Source: Vibrio fortis (GTDB lineage Bacteria > Pseudomonadota > Gammaproteobacteria > Enterobacterales > Vibrionaceae). From it: a stretch of DNA of 64,000 nucleotides. The notes beneath the pieces are model-generated. The model was not told the DNA's origin. It saw only the letters and a list, made by a program, of their open reading frames with translations, and did not search any database. Each line of letters begins with the position of its first letter. Within the stretch, counting starts at the first letter, position 1. The position numbers and the translations under genes were made by a program. Positions 53,749-64,000 of the stretch are shown here, one piece after another. The DNA lies in assembly GCF_000695685.1 (NCBI RefSeq), contig NZ_JFFR01000001.1, positions 16,340 to 80,339 on the forward strand. The letters run 5' to 3'.

Positions 53749-54696
53749 TTAGACGAGCTGTGTGCCCACTTCAAACCAGCTTGCTCTTGAGTTCAAGATA
53801 TCTTGAACTGACATTGCTTTCTTGCCCGGTACTTGTAGCTGTTCGAGAACAAGTACACCTTGTCCTGTCGCTACGTAAATACCGGTTTTATCAGCTTGTA
53901 GAATCGTACCTGCTGGCTTGTCTGAAGTTTGTTCAGCCACTCGGCTTTGCCATACTTTGATGCTGTTTTCTGCCGCTTCAAAGTGGCTCATTGGCCATGG
54001 GTTGAAGGCACGAACGCAGCGCTCAATATGAGCCGCGTCGTCACTCCAGTTGATACGAGCTTCTTCTTTGCTTAGCTTCTTCGCGTAGTTCGCTAGTTCG
54101 TCGTCTTGTTTTTCAGCGACAGCCGTTCCGGCAGCGATATCCGCTAGGCAGTCAACTAACGCATCTGGACCTAGATCAGCTAGCTTCTCATACATAGATG
54201 CGCTGGTGTCTGTTGCTTCGATTGGCAGAGTCGCGATTTTAAGCATGTCGCCAGTATCTAGACCAATATCCATCTGCATGATGGTCACGCCTGTCTCTGC
54301 ATCACCCGCCCAGATAGAGCGTTGAATTGGAGCTGCGCCACGCCAGCGTGGCAGGATAGAGCCATGGACGTTGATACAACCTAAGCGAGGGGTATCAAGG
54401 ACTGCTTGAGGTAGCAATAAACCATAAGCGACTACTACCATGATATCGGCATTGAGGTCAGCTAACTCTTGTTTAGCTTCATCCGACTTGAAGTTTTCCG
54501 GCTGGTAAACAGGGATATCATTTTCAAGGGCAATGTTTTTTACTGGACTCGCAGTGAGTTTTTTACCGCGACCTGCAGGGCGATCTGGTTGCGTGTATAC
54601 CGCAATAACTTCATGCTCCGAAGACAACAACGCCGCCAAGTGACGGGCGGCGAAATCCGGAGTACCTGCGAAGACAATTCTTAAAGACTGACTCAA
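53749..54696 (-). CDS. fmt: Methionyl-tRNA formyltransferase
   Basis: Fmt adds a formyl group from 10-formyltetrahydrofolate to initiator Met-tRNA. The N-terminal formyltransferase domain starts [16 protein letters not shown] and has the active-site block [18 protein letters not shown] (about 110-127) with the catalytic Asn and His. The C-terminal OB-fold domain that binds tRNA covers about 207-315. The 315 residues equal E. coli Fmt. It follows def by 34 bp, so formylation and its removal are encoded together. Confidence 0.98.
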   Translation of the reverse strand: MSQSLRIVFAGTPDFAARHLAALLSSEHEVIAVYTQPDRPAGRGKKLTASPVKNIALENDIPVYQPENFKSDEAKQELADLNADIMVVVAYGLLLPQAVLDTPRLGCINVHGSILPRWRGAAPIQRSIWAGDAETGVTIMQMDIGLDTGDMLKIATLPIEATDTSASMYEKLADLGPDALVDCLADIAAGTAVAEKQDDELANYAKKLSKEEARINWSDDAAHIERCVRAFNPWPMSHFEAAENSIKVWQSRVAEQTSDKPAGTILQADKTGIYVATGQGVLVLEQLQVPGKKAMSVQDILNSRASWFEVGTQLV

Positions 54697-54730
54697 GGTA
54701 GGCTTCCTTCTTATTAGGTTTTGCTAGCGC

Positions 54731-55246
54731 TTATTTTGCTTGTTTCTCGTTGAAACGCTTAATCTTCGCTAGTTTATCTTGAATACGTTTACGCTTTAGT
54801 GGCGATAGGTAATCAACGAATAGTTTGCCTTCTAGGTGGTCAAGCTCATGTTGAACACAGATAGCTAATAGATCATCAGCGTCGAAGGTGTACTCTTTAC
54901 CATCGCGGTCTAGCGCTTTCACGGTAACTTCTGCAGCACGAGGCACTAGTGCACGAGCACCAGGTACAGATAGACAGCCTTCTTCAATGCCATCTTCACC
55001 GCGTTTCTCGATGATTTCAGGGTTGATCAGCACCATTGGCTCATCACGTGTCTCTGAAATATCGATAACAACAATACGTTGGTGGAAATCAACCTGCGTT
55101 GCTGCAAGGCCGATGCCCTCTTCGTCGTACATGGTTTCAATCATGTCATCAACGAACTTTTGGATCTCTGGGGTAACTTCTTTTACCGGTTTCGCCACGG
55201 TACGTAGACGATCATCTGGTAATGTTAATACTTGTAATACAGACAT
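54731..55246 (-). CDS. def: Peptide deformylase
   Basis: Def removes the formyl group from new proteins; it is an iron or zinc hydrolase. All three motifs are present: [15 protein letters not shown] (metal-binding Cys) and QHELDHLEG (two metal His and the catalytic Glu). The 171 residues start at the ATG 55246 ([15 protein letters not shown], as in E. coli); a longer frame from 55321 adds residues without family support and overlaps the region facing lysM. The ribosome site is weak. Confidence 0.98.
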   Translation of the reverse strand: MSVLQVLTLPDDRLRTVAKPVKEVTPEIQKFVDDMIETMYDEEGIGLAATQVDFHQRIVVIDISETRDEPMVLINPEIIEKRGEDGIEEGCLSVPGARALVPRAAEVTVKALDRDGKEYTFDADDLLAICVQHELDHLEGKLFVDYLSPLKRKRIQDKLAKIKRFNEKQAK

Positions 55247-55386
55247 ATACACTCGAAATATTGAACTGTGCCGAAACAGCTTAAACCTTGTTGGCTCAAT
55301 TCTAGACATTTTATAGGCCAAATGACAGCATCCTGAAGGTAATTCTACGATTAGATGTCATATACCCAGACCAAGGAACCGAGGTC

Positions 55387-56481
55387 ATGCGCCATTTTTT
55401 AACGAGGTTATCGCTAGTTTTCTTGTCACTGTCAGGTGCTGCTGTGGCTCAAGAATCTCCAATACAGCTCAACATTAAGCAGGATGCTCCCAAAAGCTAC
55501 ATTGTTGAGAAAGGCGACACCTTATGGGATATCGCAGGAATGTATCTCGATAGCCCTTGGTTTTGGCCGCGTTTATGGCAAGTGAATCCGGATATAGATA
55601 ATCCTCACCTTATCTATCCGGGAGATAAGCTCTCATTGGTATGGCGCAACGGACAGCCTGTATTGAGTGTGAAACCGATAGTAAAGCTAAGCCCTAAAAT
55701 TCGAGTTAGAGATAAAAGAGCGGTACCTACGGTTAATGAAGGGTTGGTCTTGCCCTATCTTCAATCAGATCGATTGGTGACCCAAGCGGATATAGAGTCA
55801 GCGCAACGTGTATTGGGGACAAGTGATGGGCGTAAGTTTCTCACGGCTCAAGACCGCTTGTTTATCTCTGGTCAACAGCAGCATCCAAAGTGGGGAATCT
55901 ACCGTGCGGTAGCAACTTATCAACGAACCCAGCCTACCACTTCAATCGTGTCTTTGCGCTTAGTCGCAACCGCGAAGCTTAGCGCAGTTGATGAGTTGTT
56001 CAGCAGCTTAAAGGTTGAGTCGCAGCTGCAAGAAATCCTGATTAATGATGTTGTTCTCCCTGAATTAGCCTTAGATAAGAGTACGTTAACTACCACATTC
56101 TATCCTTTTCCTACAAAGGCGGGACAACTTGCCAATATTGTTGGTTCTTTAGAGGGAGCCAAATTCAGTGCCAAAAATCAGGTTGTGGTGATAGATAGGG
56201 GGACTGATGATGACTTGCGTCAGGGATCGATGTTCTCGCTTCGAGAGTCTGGTGCTGTGGTCTATGGTCTGCAGGGCGAGTACAGCTATGACAGTAATGC
56301 AACGGGTAATAAAGTCCAGTTGCCGAATACCGAGATCGGCAACCTAATGGTGATAAGACCTTATCAACATTTTAGTTTGGCGCTGGTGACCCAAAGCAGT
56401 CAACCAATCAGTAGTGATACCTTGGCGGTGTCGCCGCTATCTATGGTCTTAAATCATCCTGCACACGATATCGAACCATAG
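55387..56481 (+). CDS. LysM domain-containing exported protein
   Basis: A 364-residue protein with a signal peptide (MRHFLTRLSLVFLSLSGAAVA) and one LysM domain near the N-terminus (about 37-85: VEKGDTLWDIAGMYLDSPWFWPR, described in parts) that should bind peptidoglycan. The remaining 280 residues show no motif I recognise; there is no catalytic domain. The homologous gene lies between def and dprA in other Vibrio and Pseudomonas genomes, divergent from def. Its job is unknown. DprA starts 9 bp after its stop. Confidence 0.88.
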   Translation: MRHFLTRLSLVFLSLSGAAVAQESPIQLNIKQDAPKSYIVEKGDTLWDIAGMYLDSPWFWPRLWQVNPDIDNPHLIYPGDKLSLVWRNGQPVLSVKPIVKLSPKIRVRDKRAVPTVNEGLVLPYLQSDRLVTQADIESAQRVLGTSDGRKFLTAQDRLFISGQQQHPKWGIYRAVATYQRTQPTTSIVSLRLVATAKLSAVDELFSSLKVESQLQEILINDVVLPELALDKSTLTTTFYPFPTKAGQLANIVGSLEGAKFSAKNQVVVIDRGTDDDLRQGSMFSLRESGAVVYGLQGEYSYDSNATGNKVQLPNTEIGNLMVIRPYQHFSLALVTQSSQPISSDTLAVSPLSMVLNHPAHDIEP

Positions 56482-56490
56482 GATTACCAG

Positions 56491-57603
56491 ATGACTGAGC
56501 AAGAGCTGGTGGCGTGGTTGAGGTTGAGCTTTGTCCCTAAGCTAGGAATGAAGCGCCTTAAGCGCTTACTGGCTATCGATTCTCCACTTAATATTGTTAA
56601 TTACTCACATGAGCAACTGCAGTCGCTAGGTTTCTCCGATTCTCAAATAACCTATCTTAAATTCAAAACAGAGCCACTGGTTGAAGAGTGCATATCGTGG
56701 CAGGCGAAAAGCGCCAACCATCATCTTGTTACTCACCAGTGTGCAGCATATCCCCCAAGCCTGCGCCAGATAGCTAGCGCACCTAGTACACTGTTTGTGC
56801 GCGGTAATATCGCTACCCTTAGTGATCCTCAAATCGCGATGGTTGGCAGTCGTAATGCCAGTCTAGAAGGGCTACAAACGGCCAAAGCATTTGCTCGAGA
56901 GTTCGCGCAGAGCGGTTTGATTGTCACTAGTGGCTTAGCGTTGGGTATTGATGGCTATGCCCATGATGGTGCTCTAGAAGGAGGTGGTGAAACTTTCGCG
57001 GTGCTTGGTTCTGGGCTAGATGCTATCTATCCAGCCCGCCATCGTAAACTGGCGCAACGGATTGAAGAGCAAGGCGCGCTAATCTCTGAATTTCGTCCCT
57101 CTGCTAAACCTCGTCCTGAAAACTTCCCGCGTCGCAATCGTATTATCAGTGGCTTGTCGCTAGGTACATTGGTGGTAGAAGCGGCAGAAAAGAGTGGTTC
57201 ATTGATTACTGCTCGCTACGCATTAGAACAAGGACGAGAAGTCTTTGCCTTGCCAGGCTCAATACACAGCCCAACTAGCCGTGGAGGGAACAGTTTAATC
57301 AAGTCGGGCGCTTGCTTGGTTCAGAGCGCTCAAGATGTGCTTGTTGAAATAAAAAGCCTGTTAGATTGGTCTATTGAAGTACAACCCAGTCTGTTTGAAG
57401 CGCCGATAACCGACAATGCAAATGAACAATTGCCATTTCCACATCTGTTAGCTAACGTAGGGTTAGAGGCGACACCCGTTGATATTTTGGCACAGCGAAC
57501 CCATATACCTGTGCATGAAGTCATGATGCAGCTCTTAGAGTTAGAACTTTTAGGGCATGTTGTTGCAGTTTCTGGTGGCTATATTCGAAAGGGGAGAGGC
57601 TAG
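56491..57603 (+). CDS. dprA: DNA-processing protein DprA (Smf)
   Basis: DprA binds incoming single-stranded DNA during natural transformation, protects it and loads RecA. A SAM-like N-terminal region (about 1-75) precedes the Rossmann domain with [24 protein letters not shown] and [15 protein letters not shown] winged-helix DML1-like C-terminal domain (about 305-370) follows. The 370 residues agree with E. coli Smf (374). With comM this is the second transformation gene in the window. Confidence 0.96.
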   Translation: MTEQELVAWLRLSFVPKLGMKRLKRLLAIDSPLNIVNYSHEQLQSLGFSDSQITYLKFKTEPLVEECISWQAKSANHHLVTHQCAAYPPSLRQIASAPSTLFVRGNIATLSDPQIAMVGSRNASLEGLQTAKAFAREFAQSGLIVTSGLALGIDGYAHDGALEGGGETFAVLGSGLDAIYPARHRKLAQRIEEQGALISEFRPSAKPRPENFPRRNRIISGLSLGTLVVEAAEKSGSLITARYALEQGREVFALPGSIHSPTSRGGNSLIKSGACLVQSAQDVLVEIKSLLDWSIEVQPSLFEAPITDNANEQLPFPHLLANVGLEATPVDILAQRTHIPVHEVMMQLLELELLGHVVAVSGGYIRKGRG

Positions 57604-57605
57604 CT

Positions 57606-58082
57606 ATGATGATGGACATTCTGATGTACCTGTTTGAAACCTACATCCATAGCGATTCTGAATTGCAGGTGGATCAAGACGAGCTTGAAGAAGAGTTGCT
57701 TCGAGCAGGGTTTCACCAAGACGATATTTATAAGGCTCTTCACTGGTTAGAAGATCTCGCAGCACTGCAAGAAACCGATAGCCAAGCGGCGATCTCGGTC
57801 TCTTCGAATACCTCTATGCGTATTTATACTAAGCGAGAGATGGCGCGTATTAACCTCGAGTGTCGTGGTTTTCTTCTATTCCTTGAGCAGATCAATGTGC
57901 TGACCACTGAAATTCGTGAGATGGTCATTGATCGAGTGATGGGCCTTGAGACCAATGAGTTTGAGTTGGATGATCTCAAATGGATTATCTTAATGGTGCT
58001 GTTTAACGTACCGGGTAATGAGAGTGCTTACACGCAAATGGAAGAACTGTTGTACACCAAAGAGCAAGGTATCTTGCATTAA
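57606..58082 (+). CDS. smg: Smg family protein (DUF494)
   Basis: A 158-residue, acidic, helical cytosolic protein of unknown function, close to E. coli Smg over its whole length: [38 protein letters not shown] and [22 protein letters not shown] at 57594-57599 selects the first of three nearby ATG codons. It follows dprA by 2 bp, as in many gamma-proteobacteria. Confidence 0.93.
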   Translation: MMMDILMYLFETYIHSDSELQVDQDELEEELLRAGFHQDDIYKALHWLEDLAALQETDSQAAISVSSNTSMRIYTKREMARINLECRGFLLFLEQINVLTTEIREMVIDRVMGLETNEFELDDLKWIILMVLFNVPGNESAYTQMEELLYTKEQGILH

Positions 58083-58094
58083 TACAGGCTTGTC

Positions 58095-58667
58095 ATGAGT
58101 AGTAAGATTGATCATCAACTTTTCTCAGCTCACGAGCACGCGTTAGAACATGAAGCGTGCCCGCGGTGTGACGGAGAGTTGCAGCTGCGCCACGGTAAAC
58201 ACGGCCCTTTTATGGGGTGTACCCATTATCCTGAATGCGACTATATTAAGCCGTTGCATCAGAATGATGGGCATATCGTCAAAGAACTTGGTGTGCCTTG
58301 TCCAAAGTGCCAAAATGAATTGGTATTAAGGCAAGGGCGCTATGGCATGTTTATAGGTTGTAGTAGCTACCCTGAGTGTCATCACATTGAGTCGCTTGAC
58401 CAACCGAAACAAGAGCAGCAATCATCACCGCAAGTCGCCTGTCCTGAGTGTGGTAAGGGTCACCTTGTTGAGCGTAAGTCTCGCTATGGCAAACAGTTTT
58501 TTGCGTGTGATAACTACCCTAAGTGTAAGTTTGCTGTTAATCAGCCGCCGATTATTGGCCGCTGTGAAGTGTGCCAGTATCCACTGCTGATGGAGAAGAA
58601 AACCGCCAAAGGCATCAAAAAGCAGTGTGCTGACCGAAAATGTCACCACATTCAAGAACAAACATAA
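58095..58667 (+). CDS. Multi zinc-ribbon protein, topoisomerase I C-terminal type (YrdD-like)
   Basis: A 190-residue protein made of four zinc ribbons like those at the C-terminus of topoisomerase I: CPRC...CTHYPEC, CPKC...CSSYPEC, CPEC...CDNYPKC and a more divergent CEVC...CADRKC. There is no topoisomerase catalytic domain, so it probably binds single-stranded nucleic acid. E. coli YrdD has the same build and sits next to tsaC and aroE. It follows smg by 12 bp, and its stop overlaps the A run of a terminator. Confidence 0.92.
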   Translation: MSSKIDHQLFSAHEHALEHEACPRCDGELQLRHGKHGPFMGCTHYPECDYIKPLHQNDGHIVKELGVPCPKCQNELVLRQGRYGMFIGCSSYPECHHIESLDQPKQEQQSSPQVACPECGKGHLVERKSRYGKQFFACDNYPKCKFAVNQPPIIGRCEVCQYPLLMEKKTAKGIKKQCADRKCHHIQEQT

Positions 58668-58695
58668 AAAACGGCGCTCAATGAGCGCCGTTTTT
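58666..58695. terminator. Bidirectional terminator between yrdD-like gene and purK
   Basis: The stem AAAAACGGCGCTC with GAGCGCCGTTTTT separates two converging genes and has suitable A/T runs for both. Confidence 0.92.
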
Positions 58696-58708
58696 ATTGG
58701 ATTTCCAT

Positions 58709-59839
58709 TTACTGCATCTGCTCAGCAAAATCGTGGATCGCTGGGTAAGCCCTTTTATCTAAGATCTTAGCTAGACCGCAAAGCGTGCGTTGCAGTTCGG
58801 CATTGTAGTCAGCACTAACATTAATGTGCCCCATCTTACGACCTGCACGTTTTTCTTTGCCATACCAGTGAACATGACAACCGGCTTGCGCCAAGATCGC
58901 GTTAGGCAGAGTGTCCTCACCCAGGATATTGATCATCGCAGTCGGGCGAATCAGCTTTGTGCTTCCTAGAGGCATGCCACATACGGCGCGAAGATGATTT
59001 TCAAACTGACAAGTTTCAGCACCTTGCTGTGTCCAGTGGCCAGAGTTATGAACGCGTGGGGCAATCTCATTAACGAGCAGTGCACCTTGAACATCAAAGA
59101 ACTCAAGAGCAAGTACACCTACGTAATCCAAGCGCTCAGCAACCGCAGTGAACATAGTCTTAGCTTGTTCCTGTAACTCAACATCATCAATCGCTGTTGA
59201 TAGGCTCAGCACACCGTCGGTATGAACGTTTTCAGCCAGAGGGTACACCTGAATCTCACCATCTTTACCACGAGCACCAATTAAAGATACCTCACGGTCA
59301 AATGGAACAAACTCTTCAGCAACAATCGCTTGGTTGTCGGTCGCAGCGATGCATTCTGCCATCTCGCTCCAAACGGTTTCTACTGCGTCTAAAGACTTAA
59401 GGCGCCATTGGCCCTTGCCATCATAGCCACCTAGTGTGCTCTTAAGCACCATTGGTAGGCCAACGTGTGAGATAGCGTGGTCAAAGTCTTCGCGAGAGTT
59501 GATCACTGCGTATTTGGCGTTCTTCACGCCCGCTTGGTCGAGCAGAGCTTTCTCAAGACGACGGTCGCCGCCAGCTTTGATTGCTTCGGTAGTCGGTAGG
59601 AACTTACCACTGCGCTCACACACTTCCAACACATCATGAGGGATGTGTTCGAACTCAGCCGTAATCACATCCGCGCGCTCAATCGCATTCTCTAAGCCAT
59701 TACCTAGAATCGCTTGCGTTAATGGGTGAACAATATTTTTGCTGCCAACATCAAAAGCAGAAATTTCAATATTCAGCGGTGCCCCAGCTAGGGACATCAT
59801 GCGAGCAAGCTGGCCCGCGCCTAACACAAGAACATGCAT
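58709..59839 (-). CDS. purK: 5-(carboxyamino)imidazole ribonucleotide synthase
   Basis: PurK uses ATP and bicarbonate to carboxylate AIR in purine synthesis. The ATP-grasp fold shows [11 protein letters not shown] at the start, [15 protein letters not shown] for ATP binding and [27 protein letters not shown] near 265-291. The 376 residues exceed the E. coli 355 a little. It lies 5 bp after purE in one operon. Confidence 0.97.
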   Translation of the reverse strand: MHVLVLGAGQLARMMSLAGAPLNIEISAFDVGSKNIVHPLTQAILGNGLENAIERADVITAEFEHIPHDVLEVCERSGKFLPTTEAIKAGGDRRLEKALLDQAGVKNAKYAVINSREDFDHAISHVGLPMVLKSTLGGYDGKGQWRLKSLDAVETVWSEMAECIAATDNQAIVAEEFVPFDREVSLIGARGKDGEIQVYPLAENVHTDGVLSLSTAIDDVELQEQAKTMFTAVAERLDYVGVLALEFFDVQGALLVNEIAPRVHNSGHWTQQGAETCQFENHLRAVCGMPLGSTKLIRPTAMINILGEDTLPNAILAQAGCHVHWYGKEKRAGRKMGHINVSADYNAELQRTLCGLAKILDKRAYPAIHDFAEQMQ

Positions 59840-59844
59840 GGGAA

Positions 59845-60330
59845 TTAGTCCTCTGCAGGGTTTGGATTAGCTAGTACCGTTTCTGTTTGCTCAGAGCGGA
59901 ACGCTTCTACTTTTGCCATCACATCTTCATTGTGCGTACCAATGATTTGTGCTGCTAGAATACCTGCGTTAGCTGCACCTGCTTCACCGATTGCCAAGGT
60001 ACCTACAGCAATACCTTTAGGCATTTGAACGATAGAAAGAAGTGAGTCCATGCCTTTTAGAGCTTTAGACTGTACAGGTACACCAAGAACAGGAACGCTA
60101 GTAAATGCTGCTGCCATACCCGGTAGGTGAGCTGCGCCGCCTGCACCTGCAATGATCACCTTAATCCCACGCTCTTTTGCACTCGTTGCGTAATCCGCCA
60201 GTAGTTGAGGAGTACGGTGAGCAGAAACCACTTTTGTTTCGTACGCTACGCCAAATTGATCCAACATGTCCGCTGCTAGCTTCATTGTTGGCCAATCAGA
60301 TTTAGAACCCATGATAATACCGACAGTCAT
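59845..60330 (-). CDS. purE: 5-(carboxyamino)imidazole ribonucleotide mutase
   Basis: PurE shifts the carboxyl group of N5-CAIR to C4. [22 protein letters not shown] and [14 protein letters not shown] line the active site, and the class I form is octameric. The 161 residues start at ATG 60330 with GGAG upstream; a frame from 60444 would cross the promoter and PurR site and is rejected. The order purE then purK is that of E. coli. Confidence 0.97.
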   Translation of the reverse strand: MTVGIIMGSKSDWPTMKLAADMLDQFGVAYETKVVSAHRTPQLLADYATSAKERGIKVIIAGAGGAAHLPGMAAAFTSVPVLGVPVQSKALKGMDSLLSIVQMPKGIAVGTLAIGEAGAANAGILAAQIIGTHNEDVMAKVEAFRSEQTETVLANPNPAED

Positions 60331-60381
60331 CTCAAACTCCTTCAGGTACGATTTGATTAAGTGATTAGATAATTTGCGCGC

Positions 60382-60419
60382 ATTATACGGGGAAAATTGC
60401 TCAAGGAAAACGTTTGCGT
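60382..60419 (-). promoter_or_regulatory. PurR operator and -10 of the purEK promoter
   Basis: On the minus strand ACGCAAACGTTTTCCT (60404-60419) is a near-perfect PurR box. A perfect TATAAT follows at 60382-60387, and the box overlaps the expected -35, so PurR with hypoxanthine or guanine should block the promoter, as established for E. coli purE. Confidence 0.85.
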
Positions 60420-60527
60420 CAGTCAAAGTTGCTATTTGATACATTTTATAAACAAATAGCTTTAGTAACAGTTAGTGATTATTTGTACACTTAACGAGTT
60501 TAATAGCAGATATAGATGAGGCAAATC

Positions 60528-61085
60528 GTGGACAACTTTCAGCATACTTTACAGGCATTACAACAAGGTGAGGTGATCGCCTACCCAACTGAAGGTGTAT
60601 TTGGTGTTGGTTGCGACCCTGATAATCCGCAAGCCATCCAGAAATTACTTGAACTCAAACAGCGTCCGATGGAAAAGGGCCTCATCCTAATTGCTGCCAG
60701 TTATGAACAGTTGCTTCCCTATATCGATGAAAGTCAGCTGACCCCTGAGCAATTGGCAACGGTAAAATCGACATGGCCAGGCCCTGTTACGTGGATCATG
60801 CCAGCCAGTGCACAAGTGACGGATTGGGTAAGTGGTCAATTTGATTCAATTGCGGTACGTGTAACCGATCACCCTTTGGTACAGAAGATGTGTAATGCGC
60901 TTGGAAAGCCGTTAACCTCTACCAGCGCAAACCTATCGGGTGAGCCGCCGTGTATGACCACTGAAGAAGTGAAGCAGCAGCTTGGTCATAAGCTGGTGGC
61001 CATTCTTGAGGGTGAAACGGGAGGCCGTGACAAGCCGAGTGAAATCCGTGATGCAAAGACTTCTCAAATATTAAGACAGGGCTAA
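60528..61085 (+). CDS. tsaC: Threonylcarbamoyl-AMP synthase TsaC (YrdC/RimN)
   Basis: TsaC makes threonylcarbamoyl-AMP from threonine, bicarbonate and ATP for t6A37 of ANN-decoding tRNAs. The family pattern is clear: [47 protein letters not shown] and the ending [12 protein letters not shown]. The GTG at 60528 has GATGAGG six bases upstream and gives 185 residues; an ATG at 60516 would add four residues and lacks a ribosome site. HemF starts 21 bp later. Confidence 0.94.
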   Translation: MDNFQHTLQALQQGEVIAYPTEGVFGVGCDPDNPQAIQKLLELKQRPMEKGLILIAASYEQLLPYIDESQLTPEQLATVKSTWPGPVTWIMPASAQVTDWVSGQFDSIAVRVTDHPLVQKMCNALGKPLTSTSANLSGEPPCMTTEEVKQQLGHKLVAILEGETGGRDKPSEIRDAKTSQILRQG

Positions 61086-62024
<939 letters not shown>

Positions 62025-62052
62025 GACTTCCTTCCTTATAGGTATAGTGATA

Positions 62053-62078
62053 GGGTCATCATTCGATGACCCTTTTTC
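62053..62078 (+). terminator. Terminator of hemF
   Basis: The perfect 8-bp stem GGGTCATC with GATGACCC has an ATTC loop and a TTTTT tail. AroE starts 23 bp beyond, so its transcription may need its own promoter or read-through. Confidence 0.88.
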
Positions 62079-62100
62079 ATAAGCTCTGTTAGGTAAGGAT

Positions 62101-62931
62101 ATGACACAGTACGTAGATCGCTATGCCGTTTTTGGAAACCCAATTAGTCAAAGTAAATCACCATTTATTCATACGCTATTTGCTCGCCAAACGAACCAGC
62201 AACTTACCTATACATCTCAACAGCCTGAGCCCGGTGATTTTCTCAATGCTGCGAAAGATTTCTTTGGCAATGGTGGTAAAGGCTGTAACGTCACAGCACC
62301 GTTTAAAGAAGACGCATATCAATTTGCGGATCGTCTAACTGAGCGAGCTCAACTAGCTGGCGCCGTGAATACGCTTAAAAAGCTTGATGATGGCGAGATC
62401 ATTGGTGACAACACCGACGGTGAAGGGCTAGTTCAAGATTTATTGCAACACCAAGTGGTATTAAAAGACGCTCGTATCCTACTGCTTGGAGCTGGTGGCG
62501 CAGCAAGAGGAGTGATTAAGCCATTGCTTGACCACAGTCCTCGCCAGTTAGTGATTGCCAATCGTACTGCTTCTAAAGCACAACTACTCGCAGAAATGTT
62601 CACTTCATTTGGTAATGTCTCTGGCATTGGACTTGATGAGGTGAATGAAGGCTTTGATGTGATCATTAACTCCACTTCTTCAGGGTTGAGTGGTGAGCTT
62701 CCACAAGTGTCCGCCGAGATATTCACACCAACAAGTACCGTTTATGACATGGTCTATGGTTCGGGACACACGGTCTTTAATCGCTGGGCATTGGATAATG
62801 GTGTCCATGCCGCTTACGATGGCCTAGGCATGCTAGTGGGTCAGGCGGCTGAAAGCTTTATGTTGTGGCGCGGTCTAAGGCCGGGTACAAAGCAAATCCT
62901 CAGAGAATTAAGAAAGAACCTAGAGGCTTAA
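62101..62931 (+). CDS. aroE: Shikimate dehydrogenase
   Basis: AroE reduces 3-dehydroshikimate with NADPH on the path to aromatic amino acids. The substrate site is seen in [12 protein letters not shown] and in [11 protein letters not shown] with the catalytic Lys; the NADP site begins [11 protein letters not shown] and continues with ANRTASKA. The 276 residues compare with 272 in E. coli. The DUF1488 gene follows by 2 bp. Confidence 0.98.
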   Translation: MTQYVDRYAVFGNPISQSKSPFIHTLFARQTNQQLTYTSQQPEPGDFLNAAKDFFGNGGKGCNVTAPFKEDAYQFADRLTERAQLAGAVNTLKKLDDGEIIGDNTDGEGLVQDLLQHQVVLKDARILLLGAGGAARGVIKPLLDHSPRQLVIANRTASKAQLLAEMFTSFGNVSGIGLDEVNEGFDVIINSTSSGLSGELPQVSAEIFTPTSTVYDMVYGSGHTVFNRWALDNGVHAAYDGLGMLVGQAAESFMLWRGLRPGTKQILRELRKNLEA

Positions 62932-62933
62932 TA

Positions 62934-63200
62934 ATGAATCAGTCAATTTTGTTTCCTGACATCCAAACCTGGGATGCAGAGAATCAATGCGTCGTTTTCC
63001 CTGCTCAACAAAGTGGCGCACTTATTGAGTGTACTATTACCCTAGAAGAGCTAGGGAAATTGGCAGGACGTGAAGTAACAAATGAGCAAGCCATTGAGGT
63101 GTTCAGTGAGTTGCGTTTTGACTTAGAAGAACTAGCAGAAGAGTTAATAGAAGAAGAGGAGTTTAACTCCTCTGGTCAAATCGAGATTCAAGCGTCTTAA
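62934..63200 (+). CDS. DUF1488 family protein (YrdB-like)
   Basis: A small acidic protein of 88 residues with unknown function, like E. coli YrdB at the start (MNQSILFPDIQTWDAENQCVVFPA) and in its acidic C-terminal half with DLEELAEELIEEEE. In E. coli yrdB also follows aroE. The ATG at 62934 is coupled to the aroE stop; a frame from 62865 lies inside aroE. It overlaps the convergent yrdA by 4 bp. Confidence 0.9.
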   Translation: MNQSILFPDIQTWDAENQCVVFPAQQSGALIECTITLEELGKLAGREVTNEQAIEVFSELRFDLEELAEELIEEEEFNSSGQIEIQAS

Positions 63201-63742
63201 ACAGGGCGAACTGAATCTAGATAGTCATTTTTGTTCTGAACATAGTTGTCGGCAGACTTCTGGAGAAAAGCACGTTCTTTATCTGTTAAAGGACGTGCTT
63301 GTTTTACTGGGCTTCCCACATATAAATAACCGCTCTCTAAAATTTTGTTTGGCGGAACTAAACTGCCAGCACCAATCATTACTTCTTGCTCTACGACAAC
63401 ATTGTCTAGAATGATCGCTCCCATTCCTACCAATACCCGATCTTGAATGGTGCAACCATGCAACATCACCTTATGGCCAATTGTGACATCATTACCGATA
63501 ATCAAAGGGTAGCCGTCAGGATTCTCCTTGTTTTTATGGGTGACATGAAGAACTGAACCATCTTGGATATTTGTACGTTGACCAATATGGATATGATTAA
63601 CATCGCCTCTTGCTGCAACCAAAGGCCAAACACTAGAGTCGTCACCAATCTTGATGTCACCAACTAATACTGCGGTTTCATCTATATAGACATCTTGGCC
63701 TATTTTCGGTGCGATACCTTTATAACTGCGTATAGAACTCAT
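63197..63742 (-). CDS. yrdA: Gamma-carbonic anhydrase-like hexapeptide protein YrdA
   Basis: A 181-residue trimeric left-handed beta-helix protein. Hexapeptide repeats run from about residue 20 to 150 (ETAVLVGDIKIGDDSSVWP, VTIGHKVMLHGCTIQD). Histidines of a metal site occur in HVTHKN and GHKVMLHG, as in gamma-class carbonic anhydrases, but activity of YrdA-type proteins is unproven. An AAGGAGG ribosome site lies before the ATG. It converges on the DUF1488 gene. Confidence 0.93.
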   Translation of the reverse strand: MSSIRSYKGIAPKIGQDVYIDETAVLVGDIKIGDDSSVWPLVAARGDVNHIHIGQRTNIQDGSVLHVTHKNKENPDGYPLIIGNDVTIGHKVMLHGCTIQDRVLVGMGAIILDNVVVEQEVMIGAGSLVPPNKILESGYLYVGSPVKQARPLTDKERAFLQKSADNYVQNKNDYLDSVRPV

Positions 63743-63862
63743 AAATCCTCCTTTATATAGCTAGCTTAAGAGCATTATTGGGTCTCTGACTAGGATAAAT
63801 GGCCGTTTTTGAGTGTTTTTTATCCGAACAATCAAAAAACTAAAAAAAACGTAAAAAAGGGC

Positions 63863-63996
63863 TTGCCAATGTGATCGCAATCTCTATAATGCCACCTCGC
63901 TGACACGGGATGGCTTCGAAAGAAACCACAACGAATCAGCAAGCCAAATTAGCCAAGCTAAGCGCTTGAAAAAAGTTTTGAAAAAAGTGGTTGACA
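63863..63996 (+). promoter_or_regulatory. Tandem P1/P2 promoters of a probable rRNA operon
   Basis: P1 has TTGCCA (63863-63868) and a perfect TATAAT (63885-63890) with a 16-bp spacer, a GC-rich GCCACC discriminator and an A-rich upstream stretch (63835-63858) like an UP element. A perfect TTGACA at 63991-63996 is the -35 of a second promoter cut by the window edge. This layout is that of rrn operons; no rRNA sequence is visible here. Confidence 0.72.
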
Positions 63997-64000
63997 CTAA

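Noticed and set aside
54888..55316. 142-codon open frame antisense to def
   Set aside because: Serine-rich shadow of the def coding sequence with no family features.
60331..60444. N-terminal extension of PurE
   Set aside because: It overlaps the promoter and PurR operator and has no counterpart in the family.

Overview
The window is a stretch of the main chromosome of a gamma-proteobacterium of the family Vibrionaceae, almost certainly a Vibrio (chromosome 1). The basis is gene order and protein similarity recalled from Vibrio and Escherichia coli: mioC, an oriC-type origin, mnmG, rsmG, parA, parB and the atp operon stand in the order expected around Vibrio oriC1, and dnaA, dnaN, recF and gyrB lie about 7 kb to the left of the origin. 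The species cannot be fixed from this sequence alone.

Layout. 1-2700: tail of a probable alpha-amylase gene, avtA, then ibpA with a heat-shock promoter, a ROSE-type RNA thermometer and intergenic repeats. 2688-8842: leftward gyrB, recF, dnaN, dnaA, with a parS-like ParB site in the 3' end of recF. 9153-11426: polar amino-acid (FliY-like, perhaps cystine) ABC importer. 11433-15962: rpmH, rnpA, yidD, yidC, mnmE, mioC. 16005-16445: oriC1 with DnaA boxes, 13 GATC sites and an AT-rich side next to mnmG. 16446-20666: mnmG, rsmG, parA, parB. 20676-27869: atpIBEFHAGDC. 27977-33586: glmU, a membrane diguanylate cyclase, and the divergent punC/punR purine-nucleoside pair. 33599-40265: leftward ilvLGMEDA operon with leader peptide and attenuator. 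40389-44685: comM, a DUF2860 outer-membrane protein, dsbA, srkA. 44761-48860: ccoG behind a probable FNR-activated promoter, yihD, an unrecognised 55-residue small gene with a structured leader, a Spo0M-like protein, and trhA behind a FabR-like 24-bp palindrome. 48857-55246: leftward DUF3157 gene, trkH, trkA, rsmB, fmt, def. 55387-63742: lysM-domain protein, dprA, smg, a zinc-ribbon protein, purK/purE (leftward, PurR box), tsaC, hemF, aroE, DUF1488 gene, yrdA. 63863-64000: tandem promoters of what looks like an rRNA operon whose genes lie beyond the window.

How it works together. The region gathers replication initiation (dnaA, oriC, dnaN, gyrB), origin segregation (parAB, parS), ATP synthesis, tRNA and rRNA modification (mnmE, mnmG, rsmG, rsmB, tsaC), membrane-protein insertion (yidC, yidD), translation start and maturation (fmt, def) and branched-chain amino-acid synthesis. 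Two genes for natural transformation (comM, dprA) are present.

This is conserved core chromosome. I see no phage, integron, transposase, CRISPR array, defence island or secretion system. The least explained pieces are the small gene at 46861-47028 with its leader hairpin, several strong palindromes without an assigned binder, and two intergenic repeat elements around ibpA.
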